A DNA stretch of 64,000 bases, taken from Aquimarina aggregata. Its GTDB lineage: Bacteria; Bacteroidota; Bacteroidia; Flavobacteriales; Flavobacteriaceae. The position numbers and the translations under genes were made by a program. The notes under the pieces were generated by a model, which was not told the origin of the DNA, did no database searches, and was given only the letters and a program-made list of their open reading frames with translations. The DNA lies in NCBI RefSeq assembly GCF_001632745.1, contig NZ_LQRT01000046.1, forward strand, positions 1 through 64,000, written 5' to 3'. Below, piece after piece: positions 45,077-53,949 of the stretch (position 1 is its first letter; each line of letters opens with the position of its first letter).

Positions 45077-45805
45077 TTATTTTTTAAAATCGTTAATTTC
45101 TTTTACAATTTCTTTTGTCGTAAAAACATGACTTGCAATCATTTGAAAATTAACTACAGAAGCTTCATAAGCGTTTAATCCTGGTAGAATCGCACCTGCA
45201 GTTGCGTCTTTTACTACTGAAACTCGAAAGCCTGACTCAACCAAATCTCTCATATGTGATTCTGTACATAGATTAGACGACATTCCTGCTAAAATTACGT
45301 TATCAAATCCGTGCTTACGAAGTTGCAATGCTAAATCATTAGACTCTGGACCATACACTTTATGTGGGTTTGTTACAATTACATTATCCTCCTCGATGTA
45401 TTTTTTATAGCGATCTAACCAATCCGCTCCTGAACCTTCAAAACCATCGATTTTTAAGACATGAGTTCGATCGAACATATTTATTTTATGCATTAATGCT
45501 TCTAAGGCCCCTTCTATTTTCCAGTTATGATCATGTTTAAAATAATAATGTGGAGAGACAAATACTGTTATATTCTTCTTTTTAGCTATTTTAAAAAGTT
45601 CTTCTAGGTTTTCTACTGTATTGTTTGCTGTTACACTTTCTCCTACTACTCCCCATGTTACACCATTAGGGCTTAAAAAATCGTTTTGCGGATCGGTTAT
45701 TACTATTGCCGTTCGTGAATCTACTGTGAATCCTGGATCTGGTAATTGAGCAAATGTGCTTAGTCCTGATAATACTGCTATTACTACTGTTATTATTTTT
45801 TTCAT
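45077..45805 (-). CDS. Exported cysteine hydrolase (isochorismatase family)
   Basis: Isochorismatase-like hydrolases cleave amides or enol ethers through an Asp-Lys-Cys triad. All three are present: Asp38 in IVITDPQNDF, Lys149 in NPHKVYG and Cys180 in SSNLCTES. What is unusual is a clear signal peptide (MKKIITVVIAVLSGLSTFAQ, about 1-20), since most relatives are cytoplasmic. The protein should act in the periplasm or outside. Total length is 242. It leads the operon with osmC and trxA. The CATCTTTG tract about 48 bp upstream resembles a -7 box. Confidence 0.9.
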   Translation of the reverse strand: MKKIITVVIAVLSGLSTFAQLPDPGFTVDSRTAIVITDPQNDFLSPNGVTWGVVGESVTANNTVENLEELFKIAKKKNITVFVSPHYYFKHDHNWKIEGALEALMHKINMFDRTHVLKIDGFEGSGADWLDRYKKYIEEDNVIVTNPHKVYGPESNDLALQLRKHGFDNVILAGMSSNLCTESHMRDLVESGFRVSVVKDATAGAILPGLNAYEASVVNFQMIASHVFTTKEIVKEINDFKK

Positions 45806-45961
45806 TGTCTTATTTTTTAAAAGTTATACTTAATTTGACAATGCAAAGATGAGATAGAAACAGAGGTATCTGGTAGGTAACTATTCCTGAAGAGTTGGCA
45901 ATTATTCCTTTAATAAATTGATGGAGATACGAACTTATATTCGTATTGTTTAAAAAAAATC

Positions 45962-46600
45962 CTAATCATAAAAATCACATACAATCCTTTTACCGTGATA
46001 TGCTTTCGCATTTACAAATTCATGTAGTCTTGCAACATTAGCCGTAGTTATTGATCCTGCAGGCATTATTTCTAATTTTTCCTGAGCCAATTCAATCATG
46101 CCTCTCAATGTTTTCTTTCCTTCTTCTGCTGTGGTTCTACCTCCCGAAGTTAATATTGTAGTCACAGAATCTATCATTGAGAGCTGTTCTAGTGCTTGCA
46201 TTATATTGGGTGTCTTATCGATGGCTTTATGAATCGTTACTTTTATAGGAAATGCAACTTTTGCTAATTCAGAAATAGTTTTTACGTCTAAAGTATTATC
46301 TCGTTTTAATACCCCAAATACTACTCCTTCTATACTTTGGGTTTTGCAATATTTTATCTGCATTTTCATCATTCTTATTTCTTCTTGAGAATATGTAAAA
46401 TCACCACCTCGCGGACGTATCATTATACGAATGGGAATATTAACTCTTTCCTTTACTTCTCTAATAAGTTCAAATGAAGGTGTAATTCCACCTGCATCTA
46501 AATTAGCACACAATTCGATTCTATCTGCTCCAGCTTTTTCTGCCCGTATAGCCTGTTTTAACGTTTCTACACAAGCCTCTTTTATATAATTCATATTCAT
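45962..46600 (-). CDS. cutC: CutC family protein
   Basis: This TIM-barrel protein has 212 residues, shorter than E. coli CutC (248 aa) at its C-terminus. It starts MNMNYIKEACVETLKQAIRA and has RIELCANLDAGGITPS, IRIMIRPRGGDF and ILTSGGRTTAEEGKK. The family was named for copper tolerance, but its enzymatic role is unclear. Here it is the last gene of a mannan-degrading locus, three bases after the ROK kinase, so a carbohydrate role is at least as likely. Context is inference. Confidence 0.9.
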   Translation of the reverse strand: MNMNYIKEACVETLKQAIRAEKAGADRIELCANLDAGGITPSFELIREVKERVNIPIRIMIRPRGGDFTYSQEEIRMMKMQIKYCKTQSIEGVVFGVLKRDNTLDVKTISELAKVAFPIKVTIHKAIDKTPNIMQALEQLSMIDSVTTILTSGGRTTAEEGKKTLRGMIELAQEKLEIMPAGSITTANVARLHEFVNAKAYHGKRIVCDFYD

Positions 46601-46603
46601 AAA

Positions 46604-47503
46604 TTATAATCTAGAATAAAAACTATTATCAATTAATCTTGCTGCACCTAATAATGCAGCATTTTCTTGAAGTTTACTTTTAATAATTGGTATCCTAGTA
46701 TTAGATGTACTCTTAGCTTTCTTTAATTGAGTTTCAAAAAAAGACCATGCATTACAAATATTACCTCCAACAACTACAGCTTCTGCTTTAAAATCGACTA
46801 TCCACGGAGCTAAAAATAGTATTAAGTTTTCTGCGAATTCATTAAAAATTTGATTTTTAATTTGATCCATATTCTTCAACTTTACAAGATCTTTTACACC
46901 TTGAATTTCGTCTCCGGTAAGTTCATTATATCGCCTTTGAAACCATTGTGTTGAAAAATGAGTATCTGCAATATCATCTCCAAAGGGCAAATGATATAAC
47001 TCGCCATGTAACGGAACTCCTTCACCACTCGCTACAGGAATTCCTTTATCTATAAAAGTAGCCCCAAAACCGGTACCTAATGTTATTGCAATTGATTTTT
47101 TAAATGTCATTAATTCACCAGTCCATGCTTCTCCTATCCCAAAGCATGCAGCGTCGTTATAAAAACGTATTGGAAAAGACGGATCTAATTTTAATTGTTC
47201 TCGAATTGTATTTTTAAGGTTTATATTGTATAATGTTTCAAACTTATGTTCTCCTTTATCGGGAAAAACACCATTCTTATAATCAAAAGGACCTGGTATT
47301 GCAATACCAATGCCTTTAAGTTTTTTTATATCCAGATGATCAATGGCTAAATCCATCGTAGAAATCCAACTCTCTAGTATAAGATTCTGATCATCTTTAT
47401 GATCTATTTTCATAGTAAAAAGTTGTTGTATTTGATCTTTATGATTTTCCTGTATAATTGCCACTGTAATATGACTTCCTCCTATATCAACTCCTAATAC
47501 CAT
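46604..47503 (-). CDS. ROK-family sugar kinase
   Basis: It probably phosphorylates a hexose such as mannose or glucose taken up by the adjacent MFS permease. The 299 residues carry the two ATPase phosphate loops, LGVDIGGSHITVAI and TLGTGFGATF, and AVVVGGNI near the end. The zinc-binding CxCGxxGCxE motif of many ROK proteins is missing; that region reads GELYHLPFGDDIADTHF. No helix-turn-helix is present, so it is a kinase, not a repressor. The gaps to the MFS gene and cutC are 25 and 3 bp. Substrate is inferred from the locus. Confidence 0.9.
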   Translation of the reverse strand: MVLGVDIGGSHITVAIIQENHKDQIQQLFTMKIDHKDDQNLILESWISTMDLAIDHLDIKKLKGIGIAIPGPFDYKNGVFPDKGEHKFETLYNINLKNTIREQLKLDPSFPIRFYNDAACFGIGEAWTGELMTFKKSIAITLGTGFGATFIDKGIPVASGEGVPLHGELYHLPFGDDIADTHFSTQWFQRRYNELTGDEIQGVKDLVKLKNMDQIKNQIFNEFAENLILFLAPWIVDFKAEAVVVGGNICNAWSFFETQLKKAKSTSNTRIPIIKSKLQENAALLGAARLIDNSFYSRL

Positions 47504-47528
47504 TCGAAAACTACATTTAAATTATTTA

Positions 47529-48935
47529 TTAGATTACATTTTTTACTTTATACCCGATCAATCCATAAAAAACCAAGTACGAGTAACAAATCACTGGTAT
47601 AAAAAATGATAACTGGATACCTATACTATCGGCTATAGCACCTTGTAATAATGGTATTAAAGCGCCACCAACAATCATCATTACCAATAAAGAAGAGGCC
47701 TGACTAGTATATTTACCTAAATCTTTAATTGCTAGCGTAAATATATTGGACCATAAAATAGAATTAAATGCTCCTATAGCAATTGCGCTCCAAAAAGCAA
47801 TTGCTCCATTAGTAATCATCATAATCAATAGAAGGATAATAACGATTCCTGCGAACAATGTTAATACATTTGACGGTTTTGTTCCCCCTACAAGAAATGC
47901 TAAATAGTTTATTAATAAGAAAACAATAAACAACCAGATTTTGGCAAAAGGTACTAGTTGCATTGAAAATATACCTTCTTCAATTTTTATAGCTGTTATA
48001 AAATATAATACAAAAAAGAAAACTACAGACAGACCAGCCATAATTATATATTTTCTTGTTGCATCTGTTATACTTCCCATTGAAACAGATCCCAAAAATC
48101 TACCTATCATAGCGCCACCCCAATAATACGATAAAAACACACCAGCTTCAGCTTCCTCCATCCCCATAATGTTTTCTAATCCAAAAAAGTTGATTAAGAA
48201 ACTACCCACAGAAACTTCTCCTCCTACATAAAAAAAGATAGCAAACATCCCTAAAACCACATGTCTAAATTTTAATACTCCTAATCCCTTTTCTATTTTT
48301 TCGGTATTAACAAAAGAAGGTAACTTTATAAATTTGATAATAATGGCTAATGCAAAAAAAAGACATCCGTAAATAAGGTAAGGCATCTTTAAGGAATCTA
48401 CCGTAATTTCTCCGTTTGAAAATACCTTATACAATAATACTGCTCCAATAATAGGAGCTAAAGTAGTACCAAAAGAATTAAATCCTTGTGCTAAATTAAG
48501 TCTACTAGAAGCTGTTTCTGGTTTACCCAGTATTGCTGCATAGGGATTTGCTGTTATCTGTAAAATTGTAACTCCAGAAGCTAGAATAAACAGAGCTCCT
48601 AAGAATATAATATATCGTTGATAACCTGCTGCAGGATAAAATAGGCAGCAACCAATACCACATAATATCAGGCCTATAATAATTCCATTTTTATATCCTA
48701 TTTTGGCAATAGGATCCCCCTTGCTCACAGAAATAATAAAGTATATTAATGAAATTACGAAAAATGCTCCAAAAAACGCAAATTGTATTAATGCTGCTTG
48801 AAAATAGCTAAGTTCAAAGACGGCTTTTAAATGCGGAATCAGAACATCATTCATTACTGTAATAAACCCCCACATAAAGAATAAAAAAGTTATTGTAATA
48901 AATGGTTTTTTATAGTTTGTTTTTTCGTTATTCAT
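47529..48935 (-). CDS. MFS sugar permease, FHS (FucP/GluP) family
   Basis: This inner-membrane proton-coupled monosaccharide symporter has 468 residues and about 12 helices. The family signature near the start is FITITFLFFMWGFITVMNDV followed by LIPHLK, and helix 4 contains ILQITANPYAAILG and SRLNLAQGFNSFG, all diagnostic of the fucose/glucose/galactose permease group. In this locus mannose or another hexose is the likely cargo. The 19-bp gap to the upstream UnbV gene places it in the PUL operon. Confidence 0.92.
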   Translation of the reverse strand: MNNEKTNYKKPFITITFLFFMWGFITVMNDVLIPHLKAVFELSYFQAALIQFAFFGAFFVISLIYFIISVSKGDPIAKIGYKNGIIIGLILCGIGCCLFYPAAGYQRYIIFLGALFILASGVTILQITANPYAAILGKPETASSRLNLAQGFNSFGTTLAPIIGAVLLYKVFSNGEITVDSLKMPYLIYGCLFFALAIIIKFIKLPSFVNTEKIEKGLGVLKFRHVVLGMFAIFFYVGGEVSVGSFLINFFGLENIMGMEEAEAGVFLSYYWGGAMIGRFLGSVSMGSITDATRKYIIMAGLSVVFFFVLYFITAIKIEEGIFSMQLVPFAKIWLFIVFLLINYLAFLVGGTKPSNVLTLFAGIVIILLLIMMITNGAIAFWSAIAIGAFNSILWSNIFTLAIKDLGKYTSQASSLLVMMIVGGALIPLLQGAIADSIGIQLSFFIPVICYSYLVFYGLIGYKVKNVI

Positions 48936-48954
48936 AATATTACGTTTAAACTTT

Positions 48955-51900
48955 TTATTCGTTTTTATTTTCTTTTGTTAATGGAACATATTCAAAAAGC
49001 TGTACTTCATCATTATTATTAGCGACTAAAACAAGTTTCTTTTTACCATCTATCATTCTTATTTTCTTAGCATCTTTATCAGCAAAAAAACCACTTTCTT
49101 CGTTATCAATTGGGATAAAACTACCATTCCCATTTCCATAAAGTAATACTCCGGTACCAGCATCGTTTCGCATGGTTTCTATCTCTGAAGTATATAAATT
49201 ACCAACTAATAATACATCCAAATGTTTATCATTGTTAAAGTCTTTTACAAGTATATCGTTTGTACTAGAGAATTGTGCGTTATTAGGTAAATTTGATAAA
49301 ATAAATTTACCATTCCCTATATTTTCGAGATAAGAGGTTGCAAATGTTTGAGCTTCATAATGCAATGCATTATCGAGATTAGTATTTCCGTAAACTTTGT
49401 CTATTTCTAAAGATGCAAACAAGTCGTATTTACCTATTTTTTTTGTGAGTTCAGGAACTTGTTGCGCAGAACATGAAAACCCTCTTACTGGATAATGTTT
49501 TCCGTAATTATAATATCCCAATACGATATCTTCTTTACCGTTTTGATCAAAATCTTTATAATAAATATCAAAAGGTTTATCTACTGTCGTTTTATACTTA
49601 TAATTAAGTCCTAAGTTTCCAACTATAAAATCTGTATCGCCATCATGATCAAAATCTCCTTTTTCAATACTAAACCACCATCCCCTAGAATTTTTAATCA
49701 TAGTATTTTTGGGGTTAGTAAAATTACCTCTATCATTTTCAAAAATGGTAATGGGCATCCATTCTCCTACTATAATTAAATCTTGGTCCCCATCTTTATC
49801 AAAATCATCCCAGGAAGCGTCGGTTACCATTCCTAAGTTTTTCAATTTTGGTGCTATCTGCTGCGTTACATCTACTAATGTTCCTTTTTTATTTTCTAAA
49901 ATAGTACTGGAAGCAGGAAGTGGGTATTCACTAGGCACTAATCGCCCACCTATAAATAAATCAATATCGCCATCATTATCAAAATCTTTGGGCACTACAC
50001 ATGCCCCACTACTTTTAGGTAAATCAGGGTTGTTTTCTTTACTAAAATTTCCTTGACCATCATTTATATACAATCTGTCTTTATACTGTTTTGATTCTAG
50101 AGGATATTCATTTCCTCCACTTACAACATATAAATCCTGATCACCATCATTGTCGACATCAAGAAAAACAGCATCTAAATCTTCTGACTCACTATCTTTT
50201 ATGAATGAATCTTGCACTAATTCTGTAAAGGTTCCCAATGTATTCTGAATATAAAGTTTTCCTCTATCTCCTACAGAAGCACCTATATAAACATCGATAA
50301 GACCGTCATTATTAACATCTGCAACTGCTAATCCGGGACCCAACTGTGACAATTTATGCGGTAATAATACTTGGTTTTTATAATCATCAAAATCGTTTTC
50401 TTTATGTTTATGTACTAATTTTTGAAGTTGTGTAATCTCCTTAAAAACAGATTTAGTTATGGCACTTTCTTGACCATGTTTAGACTGAGCATCATTCATG
50501 TAAAGTGAGAGCACTTGATTTACTTTTATATCTTTTATTATAGTTTGTTTATTATTTGGCCAATTCACAACTACTTTATCAATCTTATTTGTTTTTCCCA
50601 GACCAAAATGTACTGTTTGTTCACTGGTAGAATAGATACCTCGTACATTAGTAGTCTCTACAAACTGCTTTTTTTCTCCATAATAAATTGTAATCTTCGT
50701 CCCTAATGTATTTTTATACGTTTTATCACTAATCTTGAATCTCAAAAAATTATTTTGTAAAGTGCTGGTTGTATTATTTCTATAAATAAGTGCTTCTTCA
50801 TTAATTGTATTTACTATAATTTCTAAATCTCCATCATTATCAAGATCTGCATAGGCTGCTCCATTTGAAAAGGTTTTTTGGTTTAGCCCCCAATCTTTCA
50901 TGGTTTTTGTAAACGTATAATCACCGTTATTTTTAAAAGCATAATTGGTTAGTTTTTCTGAAGGAAGAATTTCTATAGTTTTTTCAAGATCTAAAATTTC
51001 CCAAATACTAACATCTCCAGCATTCGGATTATTTTTCACAAAAGTATTTGCGACATCAACTACATGATCCCCCATCTTTTTATTGGCATCTGTATTTCGT
51101 ATATCTCTTAATAAACCATTTGTGACATAAATATCTTTTAATCCATCATTATCAAAATCTGCAATTAAGTTTGCCCAACTCCAATCGGTAGAAGATACAG
51201 ATGCCAACTCAGCAATTTCACTAAAAGTACCGTTTCCATTATTTAATTGAAGTGTGTTAAACATATATTGATAATGTCCGCCATTATTAACAACTGTCCA
51301 AAAATCCTTTGGATTCATTCCGCTCATATTTGATTTTAATCGAATATTATCTTCTGCTGCCATGTCTGCTACCATAATATCAAGTAATCCATCATTATCA
51401 ATATCTGCAGCATCTACTCCCATACTGAAATATGACATGTGTTTTAACGCTTTATTTGCAATATTGGTAAATGTTCCATCACCATTATTGATATAAAAAA
51501 AATCTGGTAGATAAAAATCATTGGCGATATACAAATCGGTAAAACCATCATTATTGAAATCTGATGCAGAAACGCTATTTGCATTGCTGGTCCTTAGCAC
51601 TCCTGCTTCTGCACTCACATCAACAAAATGTGTATTGTCAACATTTTTATAAAGTTTTGAAGCATACTTCAAGTCATTCTTAAGATTGATCCCAAAAAAT
51701 TTAGAGTAACTACCAGGGTTTGGAGGTTGATTAAGTAAAAAAAGATCCAGTAATCCATCATTATTATAATCTAGAAAAGTAGCATGTCTTGTTCGCTCAT
51801 TATTTGCTATTCCAAACTTCTCTGCTTGTTCTGAAAACGTAAGGTTTCCATTATTTATGTATAATTTATTCTTTCTTAGGTTTTGATCATCATCATAAAG

Positions 51901-52293
51901 TTCTCTACATACATAAATATCTATATATCCGTCATTATTTACATCTGCTAGTGCTACTCCCGATGACCACCCTCCATTATCCTTAATACCAGCTTTTTGT
52001 GTTATATTCTCAAAAGTTAGATTACCTTTATTGATATAAAGTTCATCTCCTACTAAATTTCCACTAAAAAAAACATCTTGTAATCCATCGTTATTAAAAT
52101 CTGCAACACCTACTCCTCCTCCTCCATAATAATTTGAATACAACAAGATATTTCTGTCTTTCTTATCGATTACATTGTTGGAAAAAGTAATTCCAGTTTG
52201 ATCAGATGGCAATAGTGTAAATAGTGTATTTTCCTGTGCCTGAGCACTTATCAGAATTAAAATAAAAACTAAACTTATTGGTATTTTATTCAT
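48955..52293 (-). CDS. FG-GAP/VCBS repeat and ASPIC/UnbV protein
   Basis: This large exported protein of 1,112 residues has a signal peptide (about 1-19). Many FG-GAP/VCBS units with Ca-binding DxNxDG loops (VADFNNDGLQDVF, ALADVNNDGYIDIYV, DIDNDGLLDIMV) form two beta-propeller-like halves. Between them about residues 525-610 is an ASPIC/UnbV domain (TIYYGEKKQFVETTNVRG, VVVNWPNNKQTIIKD). Such proteins are common near SusCD pairs in Flavobacteriia and probably bind glycan at the surface; function is not proven. A hairpin in the 79-bp gap may lower its expression relative to susD. No sorting domain is seen at the C-terminus. Confidence 0.9.
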   Translation of the reverse strand: MNKIPISLVFILILISAQAQENTLFTLLPSDQTGITFSNNVIDKKDRNILLYSNYYGGGGVGVADFNNDGLQDVFFSGNLVGDELYINKGNLTFENITQKAGIKDNGGWSSGVALADVNNDGYIDIYVCRELYDDDQNLRKNKLYINNGNLTFSEQAEKFGIANNERTRHATFLDYNNDGLLDLFLLNQPPNPGSYSKFFGINLKNDLKYASKLYKNVDNTHFVDVSAEAGVLRTSNANSVSASDFNNDGFTDLYIANDFYLPDFFYINNGDGTFTNIANKALKHMSYFSMGVDAADIDNDGLLDIMVADMAAEDNIRLKSNMSGMNPKDFWTVVNNGGHYQYMFNTLQLNNGNGTFSEIAELASVSSTDWSWANLIADFDNDGLKDIYVTNGLLRDIRNTDANKKMGDHVVDVANTFVKNNPNAGDVSIWEILDLEKTIEILPSEKLTNYAFKNNGDYTFTKTMKDWGLNQKTFSNGAAYADLDNDGDLEIIVNTINEEALIYRNNTTSTLQNNFLRFKISDKTYKNTLGTKITIYYGEKKQFVETTNVRGIYSTSEQTVHFGLGKTNKIDKVVVNWPNNKQTIIKDIKVNQVLSLYMNDAQSKHGQESAITKSVFKEITQLQKLVHKHKENDFDDYKNQVLLPHKLSQLGPGLAVADVNNDGLIDVYIGASVGDRGKLYIQNTLGTFTELVQDSFIKDSESEDLDAVFLDVDNDGDQDLYVVSGGNEYPLESKQYKDRLYINDGQGNFSKENNPDLPKSSGACVVPKDFDNDGDIDLFIGGRLVPSEYPLPASSTILENKKGTLVDVTQQIAPKLKNLGMVTDASWDDFDKDGDQDLIIVGEWMPITIFENDRGNFTNPKNTMIKNSRGWWFSIEKGDFDHDGDTDFIVGNLGLNYKYKTTVDKPFDIYYKDFDQNGKEDIVLGYYNYGKHYPVRGFSCSAQQVPELTKKIGKYDLFASLEIDKVYGNTNLDNALHYEAQTFATSYLENIGNGKFILSNLPNNAQFSSTNDILVKDFNNDKHLDVLLVGNLYTSEIETMRNDAGTGVLLYGNGNGSFIPIDNEESGFFADKDAKKIRMIDGKKKLVLVANNNDEVQLFEYVPLTKENKNE

Positions 52294-52305
52294 AACTATT
52301 ACGAT

Positions 52306-52340
52306 AAAAAAGAAGGGAAAATGGGAATCCCTTCTTTTTT
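52306..52340 (-). terminator. Hairpin between susD and the UnbV gene
   Basis: On the minus strand AAAAAAGAAGGG pairs with CCCTTCTTTTTT around an 11-nt loop, with a T-rich end. It begins 33 bp past the susD stop. Because the next gene follows in the same direction it may act as a partial terminator. Confidence 0.75.
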
Positions 52341-52372
52341 GGTTAAATCAAAAACTATTATGAAAATAAAAA

Positions 52373-53923
52373 TTATTCTACATCCCACCATATTCTGGTG
52401 GTAAATTGATCTGGCCCTTGTCTTGTAATGGCCTCTTGATAGTTCTGTGGATTCGCAGTTTGTTCTCTTTCGAAATATCGTAATCTTCTTGGTATTTGCC
52501 CGTTACTTTCATTTCCTGGAAAATTCACTGGGGTTAATACAGGAAACCCTGTTCTTCTCCAATTGGCATACGATTCAATATCATTTAAGAAAGTGCATAC
52601 CCAATACTGCGTATTTATTTGTTCTAATCCTATTGCTGGGTTATAAGGGTTTGTTGTAAGATAATCTGCAATATCGCTATCGGGTATTATAGCGTTTTCG
52701 CCATACAGTGCTAAGAATTTCATTGCTGCAGTGACCCCGTTATTATAATGTGTAGCAGGATCTCCCCCAGCTATTCCCCATCTTAATGCTGCTTCTGCTA
52801 ACATAAATTCTACTTCGGCATAAGTTTGAAAGAAATACGGAGCATCTTCTCCTGTTATAATTAACCGATTTGCTTCTGTATAAGCTTGGTCATTTGTTTC
52901 TCCTGTTAATGCTAATAATCCATCTGCATTTAACCCATTAGGCAAACCTCTTTGCATAGTTGGATCCATTCGTTCTGCTTCTGTTCTTAAAATAGCGTTA
53001 CCATCTGCATCAGTTTCTCCTGTATCTTCTGGCAATGAACCATAAATTGTAAGCCTTGGATCACCATTTAATATATTTACAAAAGTATCACTAAGTCTAG
53101 AATCACCATCTGCACTAAAAACCTGTCCATTACCGTTTCTGTTTAGTCCATCAACTAACGTATGTTCTATATATGCTATATCATCATTAGATTGCATTAC
53201 ACCACCATCAATTGCTCTTTGCGCCCATTGTTGTGATGCAGCAGGATCTACTTTAATCAGACGTAATCCGAGGCGTAACATCAAAGAATATCCAAAACGT
53301 TTCCATTTTTCCTGACTACCCTGATAAAGTATATCTGCACTTCCTAATTGAGAAGCTCCAGTACCTAAACCAGCAGTAGCTTCTGCTAATTCATTAAGCA
53401 TATCGGCATATATTTCACTTTGCGGATCGTATTTTGGTCTAAAAATACCACTTATAAATCCTTTCCCTGCTTCACTATATGGTACATCTCCGTATAAATC
53501 GGTAATCTTATGATAAATAAAAACTCGTAAAATTCTTACAATAGATACCATCTCTTCAGAAAATTCACCATCTGCATTAGTTTGCAATTGAGATAAAAGA
53601 TCCTCTACTGCTTTAACCATATCTCCATACCCTCTTTCAAACCATGCACCGGACCATTGGGCATTATACAGATATTTATCTCCAGCCCAAACTCCTCCTG
53701 TAGCAGACATATGCTGGATCATAGTCGAGGAATAAATTAAATTTCCTCTCCAATTTTCGAAACGATCTCCTGCCGTTCTTAAAAGAGTATTTGTAAGTTT
53801 TGGTCCGGGATCTAATTGCAAAGCCGAATTAGGATCCTGATTTAGTTCTTCAAAGCCGTTATCACAATTGGTAATGGTCAATACTGTGATAGCTGTTAAA
53901 AAAATTTTCAATATTTTTTTCAT
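52373..53923 (-). CDS. SusD/RagB-family glycan-binding lipoprotein
   Basis: This surface lipoprotein forms the lid of the SusC transporter and binds oligosaccharide. The signal MKKILKIFLTAITVLTITNC ends with lipobox Cys20, followed by the acidic DNGFEELNQDPNS. The 516 residues show the TPR-like SusD fold, with DLYGDVPYSEAG (about 141-152), the middle domain, and a C-terminal SusD/RagB part (ESYANWRRTGFPVL). It lies 26 bp downstream of susC. The likely ligand is an alpha-mannose-containing glycan given two GH92 genes upstream. Confidence 0.95.
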   Translation of the reverse strand: MKKILKIFLTAITVLTITNCDNGFEELNQDPNSALQLDPGPKLTNTLLRTAGDRFENWRGNLIYSSTMIQHMSATGGVWAGDKYLYNAQWSGAWFERGYGDMVKAVEDLLSQLQTNADGEFSEEMVSIVRILRVFIYHKITDLYGDVPYSEAGKGFISGIFRPKYDPQSEIYADMLNELAEATAGLGTGASQLGSADILYQGSQEKWKRFGYSLMLRLGLRLIKVDPAASQQWAQRAIDGGVMQSNDDIAYIEHTLVDGLNRNGNGQVFSADGDSRLSDTFVNILNGDPRLTIYGSLPEDTGETDADGNAILRTEAERMDPTMQRGLPNGLNADGLLALTGETNDQAYTEANRLIITGEDAPYFFQTYAEVEFMLAEAALRWGIAGGDPATHYNNGVTAAMKFLALYGENAIIPDSDIADYLTTNPYNPAIGLEQINTQYWVCTFLNDIESYANWRRTGFPVLTPVNFPGNESNGQIPRRLRYFEREQTANPQNYQEAITRQGPDQFTTRIWWDVE

Positions 53924-53949
53924 AATATGACTATTATTATAGTATTCAC

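Noticed and set aside
45927..45946. Dyad ATACGAA-CTTATA-TTCGTAT after cutC
   Set aside because: It is a modest 7-bp inverted repeat without a T run on the correct strand; terminator or operator status cannot be supported.
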